A stretch of DNA of 64,000 bases from Sapria himalayana. Lineage: Eukaryota > Streptophyta > Magnoliopsida > Malpighiales > Rafflesiaceae. The position numbers and the translations under genes are program-made. The stretch lies in assembly GCA_029783825.1 (NCBI GenBank), contig JAREIK010017250.1, forward strand, positions 62,001-126,000, read 5' to 3'. Under the pieces are notes generated by a model. That model was not told the origin of the DNA. It saw nothing but the letters and a program-made list of their open reading frames with translations, and searched no databases. Within the stretch, counting starts at the first letter, position 1. Each line of letters begins with the position of its first letter. Shown here piece after piece: positions 38,325 to 50,945 of this stretch.

Positions 38325-41300
38325 ATTTTAATTATTTATTAATTTATTTTTATAAAATATTTATTACAAAATAAATTATGAGTACGACAAATATGATTTA
38401 AATAATTTATTTTTAATCAACAAATATATATATGATGATAAAAGAAGTAAAAATTCAAAAATTAAAAAGTATTATATAGTTTAATCTTGAATCGATATGG
38501 GTATTGTAAATATTTTTTAAATAATATCTATCTTATTATTAATAGTTTATTAATTTAATTTTTGATCATTATTATATTATATATCAATAAAATTGTTTAT
38601 ATTGAATTTATATGATATATAATTATTAATATTAAAATAACTAAATATTGTATTCCCATTTCAAAAAATTTTAAATATTATTATATTTTCAAATGTCATA
38701 ACCTATGAAAATGAGAAAAAATTACAAATTTTTTTTTGTTATTTTATTGTTTAAATAAAACATATAAACCACTAAATGCCTAAAAACATAAATCACTAAA
38801 GTCATAAACGACAAAACCTCTAAATACTTAAAATATTAAACTGGTATACATTAATAATAATTCATAAATCTCATTTTAATTTTTATTCAGTATAATTTTA
38901 AATTTTTAATTTAATTATTTATCCGTTTATTTTTATAGAAATATTAATTTTAAAATAAATTATTAGTGAGACAAATTTAATTTAAATAATTTATTTTTTA
39001 TCAAAAAATATATATCCTATAAAAAGAGGCATAATTTTAAAAACAAAAATTTATTATTTAGTAATATATTTTATTTTGATTTTGAATCATTTTAGATTTT
39101 GCAATTATATTTTAATTTATATCATTCTTATTAATAATAGTTTATTAATTTTTTATTGATCATTATTATAATATATATTAATAAATTTATTTATATTAAG
39201 TTTACATTAAATATAATTATAAAGATTATTAAAACTAAATATTATATTCACATTTTAAAAAAATTAGAAATTATTATATTTTCAAATGTTATAACCTTCA
39301 AAAATTAAAAAAAATCAAAAAATTAATTTTTTATTATTTCATTCTTTAAATAAAAACTATAAATCACTAAAGGCCTAAACCCTTAAATCACTAAAGGCCT
39401 AAACCCTTAAATCACTAAACCCCAAAACACCTAAATACTTAAACCATTAAACTATTATATCCTGAATAATAAATAATAAATCTCTAATTTATTTTTATTC
39501 ATTATAGTTTTAAATATTCATTTTAATTATTTATTAGTTTATTTTTATAAAATTATAAATTAAAAATAAATTAAGAGGAAGACAAATATAATTTAAATAA
39601 TTTACTATTAATAAAAATAAATATAAACTTATAAAAAGAAGTAAAACATCAAAAAAATTATTATTTAGTAATATATTTTATTTTGATTTTTAATAAATTT
39701 ATGTTTTGCAAATATATTTTAAATAAAATCTTTATTATTAATAATAGTTTATTAATTTATTTTTTGATCATTAATATAATATCTATCAATATAATTGTTT
39801 ATATTGAATTTACATGATATATAATTATTAATATTATCATAAATAAATATTGTATTCACATATAAAAAAAATTTAAAAAGTGTTATATTTTCAAAGGTTA
39901 TAACCTTCAAAAATGATAAAAAATAATAAAAATAAATTTCATCAAAAAAATATATAAGCTTATAAAAATAAGCAAAAACTAAAAAACAAAAATTATTATT
40001 TAGTGATAAATTTTACATTATTTTAAATTATTTTAGGTTTTTTAATTATATTTTAATTTATATCTATAATATTAATAATAGCATATTAATTTATTTTTTA
40101 TTAATTGATATCATATCTATCAATAAAATTGTTTATATTTAGTTTATATTATATATAATTATAATGATTATTATTACTAAATATTGTATTCACATTTTTA
40201 AAAAAATTTAAAATTATTATATTTTCAAATGATATAACCTTTGAAAATATCAAAAAATAAAAAAATTAAATATTTTGATATTTTAATTTTTAAATAAAAC
40301 CTATAAACCACTAAATGCATACACTGTAAAATCAGTAAACTCCTATGTCTCGTAATACCTAAATACATAAACCATTAAACAGCTATATACTACTTAATAA
40401 TTAAGAAATCTAATTTTTATTTCAATTTATTATTATTTTAAATATTGATTTTAATTATTTATAAGTTTATTTTATAAAAATATTTATTACAAAATAAATT
40501 ATAAATGCGACAAATATAATTTAAATAATTTTTTTTAATCAAAAAATATATATACGCTAAAAAAATAAGTAAAATTTTAAAAATTAATTATTATTATCCA
40601 GCAATATTTTTTACCTTAATTTTGAATCAATTTGAGTTTCGTAAATATTTTTTAATTAATATTTATCCTATTATTAATAGTTTATTAATTTAATTTTTGA
40701 TCATAATTATAATATCTATCAATAAAATTATTCATATTGAATTTATATGATATATAAATATTAAAATTATTATAAGTAAATATTGTATTCACATTTAAAA
40801 AAATTTTAAATATTATTATATTTTCAAAGATTATAACCTATGAAAATGACAAAAAATTACTAAAATTTTTTTGATAATTTTTTAAAGGTTACAACCTTCA
40901 AAAATTAGAAAAATAACAAAAATAAATTTTTTATTATATCATTGTATAAATAAAACATATAAACCATTAAATGCCTAAATACATAAATCTCTAAATTCCT
41001 TAACCCCGAAGCCCCTAAATACCTAAACCTTTAAACTCTTAAACCTTAAATATAATTTAAATAATTTATAGAAATATTAATTACAAAATAAATTATGAGT
41101 GACAAATATAATTTAAATAATATATTTTTAACAAAAAAAAATATAAGCTTATAAAATGATGCAAAAACTAAAAAAAAAATTATTATTTAGTAATAAATTT
41201 TACTTTGATTTTGAATCATTTTAAGTTTTTGAATTATATTTTAATTTATATCTATCATATTAATAATAGTTTCTTATTTGTTTTTTGATAATTGATATAA

Positions 41301-44023
41301 TATTATCAATAAAATTGTTTATATTTAGTTTATATTATATATAGTAATAATTACTATTATTACTAAATATTGTATTCACATTTTTAAAAAAATTTAAAAT
41401 TATTATATTTTCAAATGTTATGACATTTGAAAATTTGAAAAAATATCAAAAATAAATTTTTTATTATTTCATTGTTTAAATAAAAGTTATAAACCATTAA
41501 ATGCCTAAATTCTTAAATCAATAACTTCTAAATCTGGAAAACCCTAAATAGATAAATTTTTTGTAAAGGTATATCCTAAATAATATATAATATATCTCAT
41601 TTTTATTTTTTTCATTATAATTTTAAATATTGCATTTTAATTATGTATTTTGTTTATTTTTATATAAATATTAATTACAAAATAAATTATAAGTTAAAAA
41701 ATATAATTTATATAAATTATTTTTCAACAAAAAAATATAGATAATAATATCAAAAGAAGAAAAAAATTAAAAACAAAAAATTATTATATAGTAATATATT
41801 TTATTTTGTTTCTGAATCATTTTAGATTTTGTAATTATATTTTAATTGATATCTAACATATTAATAATAGAAAATTAATTTATTTTTTGATCATTAATAA
41901 AATATTTATCAATAAAAATATTTATATTTAATTTATATGATATATAGATTTAATAATTATTATAACTAAATATTGTATTCACTTTTGAAAAAAATTTTAA
42001 AATTATTATATTTTCAAATGAAATAACCTTTGAACATGTGAAAAAACAAAAAAAAATATTTTTTATTATTATTTCTTTGTTTAAATAAAACCTATAAATC
42101 ATTAAATGCCTAAATACTTAAATCACTAAACTACAAAATCCCGATACCATTATATAGATAATTGTTTAAACAGGTTGACACTAAATAATAATTAATAAAT
42201 CTCATTTTTATTTGTTTTCATTATAATTTAAAAAATTCATTTTGATTGTTTAGTTTTTTCTTTATATATATATATTTATTATAAAATAAATTGAGTTAAA
42301 AATATAATTTATAAAAATTATTTTTCATCAAAAAATAGATAAGCTTATAAAAAGAATAAATATTTAAAAACAAATAATTAATATTAAGTAATATATTTTG
42401 CTTTGTTTTTGAATCATTTTAGGTTTTGATACTATATTTTAAGTAATATCAATCTAATTCATAATAGCTTTTTAATTTATTTATTGATAATTATTAGAAT
42501 ATCTATCAATAAAATTAATTATATTGAATTTATATGATATATAATTATTATGATTATTATAAATAAATATTTATTCACTTTTGAAAAAAATTTAAAAATT
42601 ATAATATTTTCAAAGGTTATAACCTTTCAAAATATCAAAAAATAATAAAAATAATTTTTTTTTATTTTTTTTCTTAAATAAAATCTATAAACCACTAAAT
42701 GCATACACAGTTAAATCAGTAAACTCATAAACCCCGTAATGCCAAAATACATAAACCATTAAACCCCTATATACTACTTAATAATTAATAAATCTAATTT
42801 TTATTTCTATTTATTATAATTTTAAATATTCATTTTTATTATTTAATAGTTTATTTTTATAGAAATATTTATTACAAAATAAAGTATGAGTGCGATAAAT
42901 ATAATTTAAATAATCTATTTTTAATAAAAAAAATATACGCTTATAAAAGAAGTAGAAATTTAAAAATTAAAAATTATTATCCAATAATATATTTTACTAT
43001 AATTTTGAATCAATTTGGATTTTGTAAATATTTTTTAATTAATATCTATCTTTTTATTAATAGTTTATTAATTTAATTTTTGATCATTATTATATTATCT
43101 ATCAATAAAATTGTTTATATTGAATTTATATGATATATAATTATTAATATTATTAAAACTAAATATTGTATTCACATTTCAAAAAATTGTAAATATTATT
43201 ATATTTTCAAAGGTTATAACCTATGAAAAAGAACAAATTATAAATTTTTTTTTTGTTATTTTATTTTTTTATATAAAACCTATAAACCACTAAATGCCTA
43301 AAAACATAAATCGCTAAACTCCTAACGACAAAACCTCTAAATACTTAAACTCTTAAACTGGTATACATTAATTTAAATAATTAATTTTTATCAGTATAAT
43401 TTTAAATTTTTATTTTAATTATTTATCAGTTTATTTTTATAGAAATATTAATTACAAACTAAATTATTAGTGAAACGGATCTAATTTAAATTAAACCGGC
43501 ATCCCTAAATAATAAATAATATATAATAAATCTCATTTTTTTTCATTATAATTTTAAATATTCATATTAATTATTTATTTGTTTATTTATATATAAATAT
43601 TAATTACAAAATAAATTATGAGTTAGACAAATATAATTTATATAAATTATTTTTCATTAAAAAAATATACATAAACTTATTAAAAAAAATTCAAAAACAA
43701 AAAATTATTATATAGTAATATATTTTTCTTTACCTCTGAATCATTTTAAGTTTTGTAATTATATTTTAATTAATATCTATCTTATTATTAATTGATTATT
43801 AATTTAATTTTTGATAATAATTAGAATATTTATCAATAAAATTGTTTATATTGAATTTATATAATATATAAATATAATAATTAGTATAACTAAATATTGT
43901 AATTACATTTGAATAAAATTTAAAAATTATTATATTTTCAAATGTTTTAACCTTTGAAAATATCAAAAAATAATAAAAATAATCTTTTTGTTATTTTATT
44001 TTTTAAATAAAACCTATAAACCA
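38325..44023 (-). repeat. 0.6-kb satellite array, inverted block part 1
   Basis: Monomers now read in reverse: 'aaacctataaaccactaaat' replaces its complement. Dyads lie near 38,699, 39,291, 39,900, 40,235, 40,834, 40,887, 41,419, 42,016, 42,619, 43,215 and 43,950. Two monomers are truncated: spacing is only 335 bp between 39,900 and 40,235, and 53 bp between 40,834 and 40,887. A 24-bp tandem duplication sits at 39,361-39,408. The chimeric junction is near 43,470 and the second junction type near 41,040. No gene seen. Confidence 0.92.
39361..39408 (-). repeat. 24-bp (3 x 8 bp) perfect duplication in the tract
   Basis: Two identical 24-bp units in a row, each made of three 8-mers (AAATCACT, AAAGGCCT, AAACCCTT). 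The change in length is a whole number of 8-bp units. Confidence 0.93.
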
Positions 44024-44031
44024 CTCGATGC
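44024..44031. repeat. Target-site duplication (left) of hAT-2, diverged
   Basis: CTCGATGC, against the expected CTAAATGC (complement of GCATTTAG) and CTAAATGT on the other side (47,735-47,742). It is the same target position as hAT-1, in inverted orientation. Confidence 0.8.
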
Positions 44032-45002
44032 TAGGGGTGCTCAGGGGACAGAACGGGATGTGGATTAAAATCTCCAGTCCCTTCCCACAGTTCAGAGATT
44101 TTTTTTTTGAAGATCCAGACCCATCCCATAGGTTGAAAATATTAGGACAGGGATTGGCCGGAGATCGGGGATTTTGGGTAGGATAAAATGGTTCCGTGAC
44201 GGAATGGAGTTCAGACATTTTTTTCAATTTATTTTCTTCAAACCGGCCAAGTTAGTTAATGTCGAAACCTTTTGTTGTACCATTTATCATTCCTAAGTTA
44301 TGTATCTTTCAAACTCAAATTGGGTCAATTTTGTTTTGTCAATTAGGCTGAATACCCCAAACGAGATCCATCACCTTGTCAAAAGCTTTGATGTGCAGAA
44401 AAGGGTATAAATGTTAAATAGAACGGAACTGAGTTGTGTGCTTAATTTGGTTCTTTGTTTTTTCACAAGTTGGCTTTGTTCAGCCGAGTGAAATTAACCA
44501 TAATAGCAATACTACATTTTTTAAACAATTACATAAAATATTAAGGAATAACTAAAAATAACCACAAACATTCGTAGCATCAATTACTACTTAAGTAATT
44601 GCTAAAAATAGGCAGCTTAATATAACAAAAAAAAATACAACTAATAACAACCATGATAATTATCATTACAAATGTCCGTCACGGAACAGCAACGAAAATT
44701 CAAACCTAATTAATTATCTCTTCTACACCTCCTCCCTTTTCTTCCTCCACTTTAGAAGGACAACCAAAGATTAAAAAGTATTAATCATGTAGACATAAAT
44801 TTCTAAGATGAAAGAGTAATAAAAAAACAAAATATTACCTTATAAAATTTAATACACTCATTCCAAATTTAGTTGGCCAACTATAGTTGGATGAATATTT
44901 GGATCTTATGACCACTCTGAAAATTGTAATTGAACCATATTTTTATTAAATTGAATGAATAAAATATGTAAAAGTGAAATTAAAATTTACAAGATTTGTA
45001 TA

Positions 45003-45482
45003 CTAACCTGATTCATTATCATAAAGGTCTTGAACTAATTCTTCAATTTCAATAGGTTTATTTTAGCCTCTCAACCAATCTTGTAGACATATGAGAACTT
45101 CAGCTGTAATAGGTGTTAAAGAACTCCTAAATTTATCTAAAGTTCTCTCCATAGTGCTAAATGTAGATTCGTAGGCCACATTAGATGCTTGGATAGAAAA
45201 TACATCCCTTGCTACATTTGCCAAAGAAGGATACCTAACCTCATTTACCTTCCACCAGTTTAGAAGATCAAAATCAATTCTATTTTTTTCAAGTTTGTCC
45301 TCCAAGTATCTATCCAACTCTTCCAAAGCTGCAACTTCTTGTTCTTTCTCCAATTCAACAAAAAAATCATCAGCATAAGTATCACTACCATCAAAGAAAT
45401 CATTATTTTTCTTCAACACAGTAGAAGAGAAATCATCTTCTTTTGATTCATCTTCATTTAAATCATTATAATCATCCATCAT
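45003..45482 (-). pseudogene. hAT transposase, acidic linker and C-terminal dimerisation domain
   Basis: A 139-codon open frame from 45,482. Residues 1-65 are strongly acidic (DDYNDLNEDESKEDD, and again near EELDRYLEDKLEKN), as in the insertion before the hAT dimerisation domain. Residues 75-138 hold LLNWWKVNEVRYPSLANVA, RDVFSIQASNVAYESTFST, RTLDKFRSSLTP and ICLQDWLRG, a near-consensus hAT C-terminal domain that mediates transposase dimerisation. One change is MER where GGR is usual (and present in hAT-1). A stop at 45,063-45,065 ends it early. The presumed original stop is TAG at 45,003-45,005, after the PIEIEELVQD tail. Upstream, a stop in 'NEM' context separates it from the core. Confidence 0.92.
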
Positions 45483-46017
45483 CTCATTTTAAGCATTTAT
45501 AACCTTTTTCACCAAATTTTTAGTCAATTCCTCTCCATACTGCTATGTGTTCTTAACCTTGAGATATTTGAGCTTATATCTAGGATCCAACACTACTGCT
45601 ACAAAAAGCATAATATTTGTTGACTGAAGAGAACCCCAATATTTGTTGAATTTATGCCTCATCTTCATACCCATTTCAGACACCATTGTATCTCTACTAA
45701 TTTCACAAACTCATTTTTTTTTCAAAATTCGAATAATCATAAAAAAATAAACACTAGAGCTAGAATATTATGAGCCAGAAAATTTACAAGTTACCTCATA
45801 AAAAGTTTTCATGAAATGAGCCAAAATTTTGGCATTTGTTCAGTTTCTCTTAGTTGGAACATTTGAACCAAACTCCTTCAAAAACCTTTTGTGTTTGTCC
45901 TTCAACTTATCAAATTCTTTTGGATATTTTATATCAGTTTCTAGCATCAAATAAGTTGAATTCCATCTTGTAGGAAAATCTAATTGTAATGAAGATCTAT
46001 ATGTCAAGTTTGCTTCT
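45483..46017 (-). pseudogene. hAT transposase, middle region with possible intron
   Basis: Frame-shifted continuation of the core. VEEANLTYRSSLQLDFPTRW and NSTYLMLETD (about 46,017-45,925) give the conserved 'PTRWNSTY' signature; the frame then stops at a TGA near 45,840. A GT-AG interval from about 45,794 to about 45,700 may be an intron or intron remnant. After it come KFNKYWGSL and FVAVVLDPRYKLKYL (about 45,665-45,555), a well-known conserved hAT block that carries the second acidic region of the RNase H-like fold. A TAG interrupts near 45,546. The intron call is inference. Confidence 0.82.
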
Positions 46018-46629
46018 TCAACACAACTTAAACCTATCTAAACTTTTAGGACTACTCCTCACATATTTCACCACACCTCTAATTTTTTGAATAGCGCCCA
46101 CAACTACTGCAATGCCATCTTTGACAATTAAGTTTAAGATATGAGCACAACATCTCATATGAAAATGCTCGCCTCTCAAAGGTACAACACTTTTCTTCAC
46201 AAGCTTTTTTTTCAATTGTTCAACTGCAACATCATTATTTGATGTATTGTCAATAGTAATTCAGATCAACTTTCTCCAACCCCATTCATTCATGCAAAAC
46301 TCAATAGCATTTCTAATATTAATTCCAGAATGAATTTTAATTACACAAAAGTTCAAAAGCCTTTTATGCATATTCCATTGAGAATCAATTAAATGAACAG
46401 TCAAACATATATATGATAAATTTTGAATGCTAGTCCAAGTGTCGGTAGTCAATGAAACTCTACAACAATGAGATGATATGCTATCAAATAATTTCTTCTT
46501 TTCCATCACAAACAAAGAAAAACAATCCCTCGGTGTAGAGTGCCTAGATGGAATTTTAAATTGATGCACACTAACTTCACAAAACTCCTTGAACTCATCC
46601 CTCTCAACAAAATAAAAAAGGCAATTCAT
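46018..46629 (-). pseudogene. hAT transposase catalytic core, interrupted
   Basis: From 46,629: FVERDEFKEF, FKIPSRHSTPRDCF, then VSLTTDTWTSIQN (DTW carries the first catalytic aspartate of the hAT RNase H-like domain), VHLIDSQWNMHKRLLNF and the NEWGW block. A TGA at 46,261-46,263 interrupts the frame, which then continues ITIDNTSNNDVAVEQL and FHMRCCAHILNLIVKDG (the conserved 'RC-AHI-NL' motif) to 46,018. An extra T in a six-T run at 46,614-46,619 shifts the frame relative to the upstream part, where LVRDALVKMIIKDELPF is readable. Another one-base shift lies near 46,018-46,025. The TTG/ATG starts here are artefacts of these breaks. Confidence 0.93.
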
Positions 46630-46783
46630 CTTTTATGATCATTTTCACCAAAGCATCCCTAACTAGTTGTTGAACAAATTGCCAACAAGTTAACTTGTTA
46701 TCCTCAGAACTAGTACCTTTATTGAAACTCAACAAAGATTGTGCTTTGTCTTTACCTTTGTGAGCTTTTATTAATTCTTTTTA

Positions 46784-47136
46784 TTCGTGTGGAAATTTCC
46801 TTCAAGTCTCTCTCAAGTATTTCCATAAACTCGATGTACCTTGATCACTTTTTGCCAAGTATTCTTTCCTAAACATATATAAGCTGCCCTACCATTTTCA
46901 ATTCCCTCTGAATCAACTAATATCTCATAAGTTTCCCAAACAGCAGACTTATACTTTTTATAAGCTTGAGGTTCAGATGTACATTGACTTTCTTTTATAA
47001 TTGGAATTGAAGAACTTGCCGTCACAATAGTAGCTTTCGTGAAAGGATGATGATTAGATTTACCAGTACTTTGATCATTTGAGATGTGATCATCTTCAAT
47101 TTATTGTATTTTTCATTTACCACTGGATTGTGCCAT
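46784..47136 (-). pseudogene. hAT transposase N-terminus with BED-finger remnant
   Basis: A possible ATG at 47,134-47,136 is followed by in-frame stops. A 70-codon open part at 47,025-46,813 reads YKKYKSAVWETYEILVD and GRAAYICLGK, which matches the start of a BED-type zinc finger (Ser-x-Val-Trp ... Cys). The rest of the finger, LAKSDQGTSSLWKYL, is in another frame at about 46,859-46,815, showing a one-base shift near 46,855-46,866. The normal second cysteine is not evident. BED fingers in these proteins bind the element's ends; this one is non-functional. Confidence 0.8.
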
Positions 47137-47508
47137 CTACATTGCCATTAATTAATATGATATGTTAAGCATATATACATATAAATATTTCAAACAAGCA
47201 AGCTCTACAAAACTGACTGTAACACATTCAGCCCACTCATTCGGCCCAACCACAACATCAAAACCAATACTCCACAAAACTGACTGAGACATTTAATATT
47301 AATAATTAATCACTCAATTCTCATCAGAAAAACAAAAAAAAGGCCAGTGGCATCTGAGACATGGTGGAGGCAAGCAGAAGTGCGACGGACAAGGGCTAGA
47401 CCTAACTAAGCATGGCTGGAATAGCGTGAGGTGGCTTGGAACTCATAGGAACAACAATAGGTGGGTTGGAATTGGATGGGCAGTTGCAGAATTGGTGGCA
47501 TCTTCATG

Positions 47509-47531
47509 ATATATATATATATAGATATATT
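47509..47531. repeat. Interrupted (AT)n in hAT-2
   Basis: Equivalent of the longer perfect (AT)n at 4,090-4,111 in hAT-1; here broken by a G. Confidence 0.88.
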
Positions 47532-47734
47532 CTCCTGGTTCTAGTATCGGTTTTTTAGGACATGACGATTCTCGGGATCGATATTGTTTAAGAGCTGGAA
47601 CCATCCAAAAATAAAAAATACGTTACATAACGGGATGGGAAAAGTCAAAGTCAACGGATTTTTCTCAGTCCCGATTCTTTCGGGACAAGAGTTCGGGTCG
47701 GGTCGCGAATCTCCGAGTCTCGTGAGTAGCCCTA

Positions 47735-47742
47735 CTAAATGT
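47735..47742. repeat. Target-site duplication (right) of hAT-2
   Basis: CTAAATGT, one change from the complement of hAT-1's GCATTTAG. Satellite resumes with 'atataaagttaaatcagtaa', the inverse of hAT-1's left flank. Confidence 0.87.
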
Positions 47743-48980
47743 ATATAAAGTTAAATCAGTAAACTCCTAAATCCCGTAATGCCTAAATACATAAACCATT
47801 AAACTGCTAAATACTACATAATAATTAATAAATCTAATTTTTATTGATATTTTTTATATTTTAAATATTAATTTTAATTATTTATTAGTGTATTTATTTA
47901 GAAATATTTATAACATAATAAATTATGAGTAGGACAAATATAATTTAAAATATATATTATTTATCTAATAAAAATATATGCTTATAAAAGAAGCATAAAT
48001 TTAAAAATTAAAAATTATTATCAAGTAATATAAGTTACTTTAATTTTGAATCAATTTGGGTTTTGTAAATATTTTTTAATTAATATCTATCTTAATATTA
48101 ATAGTTTATAAATTTAATTTTTGATCATTATTATAATATCTATCAATAAAATTATTTATATTAAATTTATATGATATATAATTATTAATATTATTATAAC
48201 AAAATATTGTATTAAAATTTCAAAAAATTTTAAATATTATTATATTTTCAAATGTTATAACTTATGAAAATGATATAAAAATATAGACATTTTTTTGTTA
48301 TTTTATTTTTTTAAATAAAACATATAAACCACTAAAAGACTAAAAACATAAATCGCTAAACTCCTAACGACAAAACCTCTAAATACTTAAATCATTAAAC
48401 TGGTATACATTAATAATAAATCATAAATCTCATTTTAATTTTTATTCAGTATAATTTTAAATTTTTATTTTAATTATTTATCAGTTTATTTTTATAGAAA
48501 TATTAATTACAAAATATATAATTAGTCAGACAAATATAATTTAAATTAAACTAGTATACCTAAATAATAAATAATAAATCTCATTTTTTTTTCATTATAA
48601 TTTTAAATATTCATTTTAATTATTTATTTGTTTATTTATATACAAATAATAATTACAAAATAAATTGTGTTAGACAAATATAATTTATATAAATTATTTT
48701 TCATCAAAAAAATTGTTGATAAACTTTTTAAAAGAAAAATAAATTTCAAAACAAAAAATTATTATATAGTAATATATTTTGTGTTTCTTCTAAATCATTT
48801 TAGGATTTTTAATTATATTTTAATTGATGTCTATCTTATTAATAATATATTATTAATTTATTTTTTGATCATTATTAGAATATTTATCAATAAAATTATT
48901 TATATTGAATTTATTTGATATATAAATATAATGATTATTATAACTTATAATTGAATTCACTTTTGAAAAAAAATTTAAAA

Positions 48981-49022
48981 TTTTTATATTTTCAAAGGTT
49001 ATAACCTTTGAAAATATAAAAA
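48981..49022. repeat. 42-bp perfect palindrome (longest monomer dyad seen)
   Basis: Centred between 49,001 and 49,002, half-arm TTTTTATATTTTCAAAGGTTA, with all 21 pairs matching. In most monomers the perfect dyad is 16 to 32 bp; here the flanks also pair. Confidence 0.93.
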
Positions 49023-50897
49023 AAAAAATAATAAATTTTTATTATTTTATTTTTTTAATAAAACCTATAAACCAATAAATGCATACATAGTTAAATTAGT
49101 AAACTCCTAAACTTCATAATGCCTAACTACATAAACCATTAAACCGCTATATACTACGTAATAATTAATAAATCTAATTTTTATTTGTATTTATTATATT
49201 TTTTAATTATTCATTTTAATTCTTTTTTAGTTTATTTTTATAGAAATATTTATTACAAAATAAACTATGAGAGCAGCATAAATATTTTAATTAATTTATT
49301 TTTAATCAAAAAAATATATGCTTATAAAATAAGTAAAAATTTTATAATTAAAAATTATTATCCAGTAATATATTTTACTTTAATTTTGAATCAATTTGGG
49401 TTTTGTAAATATTTTTTAATTAACATCAATCTTTTTATTAATAGTTTATTAACTTATATTTGATCATTATTATATTATATATCAATAAAATTGTTTATAT
49501 TGAATTTATATGATATATAATTAATAATATTATTATAACTAAATATTGTTTTCACATTTCAAAAAATTTTAAATATTATTATATTTTCAAAGGTTATAAT
49601 CTATGAAAATGAGAAAAAAGTACAATTGTTTTTTTGTTATTTTATTGTTTAAATAAAACCTATAAACCACTAAATGTATAAAAATATAAATTTCTAAACT
49701 CCTAAACGATAAAACCTTTAAATACTTAAATTATTAAACAGGTGTACATTAATAAAAAATCATAAATCTCAATTTAATTTTTATTTAGTATAATTTTAAA
49801 TTTTTATTTTAATTATTTATTAGTTTATTTTTATATAAATATTAATTACATAATAAATTATTAGTGAGAGAGATCTAAATTAAATAATTTATTTTTCATC
49901 AATAAAAATATATATCCTTATGAAAAGAGGCAAAATTTTTAAATTAAAAATTTATTATTTAGTAATATATTTTATTTTTATTTTGAATCATTCTAGATTT
50001 TGAAATTATATTTTAATTTATATCATTCTTATTAATAATTGTTTCTTAATTTTTTATTAATCATTATTATAAATATATTAATAAAATTATTTATATTGAT
50101 TTTAGATTATATATAATTATTAAGATTATTATTACTGAATATTATATTCACATTTAAAAAAAATTAAAAATTATTATAATTTCAATGGTTATATCCTTCA
50201 AAATTTTAAAAAAATCAAACAATTAAATTTTTTATTTTTTCATTCTTTAAATAAAAACTATAAATCACTAAAGGCCTAAACACTTCAATCACTAAACCCC
50301 AAAACACATAAATACTTAAACCATTAAACTAGTATATCCTGAATAATAAATAATAAATCTTTATTTTATTTGTATTCATTATAATTTTAAATATTCATTT
50401 TAATTATTTATTAGTTTATTTTTAGAGAATTATAAATTAAAATTAAATTATGAGGAAGACAAATATAATTTAAATAATTTACTTTTAATAACAAAAATAT
50501 AAACTTATAAAAAGATGCAAAACATCAAAGAAAGTATTATTTTATAATATATTTTACTTTGATTTTGAATAAATTTATGTTTTGCAAATATATTTAAAAT
50601 AATATCTATCTTATTAATAATTGTTTATTAATTTATTTTTTGATCATTAATATAATATGTTTCAATATAATTGTCTATATTGAATTTACATGATATATAA
50701 TTATTAAGAATATCATAACTAAATATAGTATTCACATATAACAAAAATTTAAAAATTATTATATTTTCAAAGTTTATAACCTTCAAAAATGAGAAAAAAT
50801 AACAAAAATAAATTTTTTCTTATATCATTATTTAAATAAAACTTATAAACCATTAAATTCCTAAATACATAAATATCTAAACACCTAAACCCCGAAG

Positions 50898-50945
50898 ACC
50901 TAAACCTTTAAACTCATAAATACCTAAACCTTTAAACTCATAAAC
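50898..50945 (-). repeat. 24-bp (3 x 8 bp) duplication in the tract
   Basis: Two copies of a 24-bp unit beginning ACCTAAACCTTTAAAC, identical except for the last base. It is independent of the one at 39,361-39,408 but of the same length. Confidence 0.9.

Larger units (their letters stand above)
44032..47734 (-). mobile_element. hAT transposon, longer copy (hAT-2), decayed
   Basis: A 3,703-bp element with termini TAGGGGTGCTCA (44,032-44,043) and TGAGTAGCCCTA (47,723-47,734, slightly mutated), inserted at the same point of the same monomer variant as hAT-1. It carries a transposase gene on the minus strand: BED-finger remnant, catalytic core and C-terminal dimerisation region (about 47,136 down to 45,003). 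Several frameshifts and stops inactivate it. It belongs to the plant hAT group with BED-type proteins (RICESLEEPER/Tam3-like). Both ends could still be recognised by a transposase supplied elsewhere, but the 3' terminal repeat has three changes in 12. Confidence 0.95.

Noticed and set aside
45063..45482. Intact small gene of 139 residues
   Set aside because: It is the C-terminal fragment of a transposase; upstream in-frame stops and the matching core next to it show it is part of a pseudogene.
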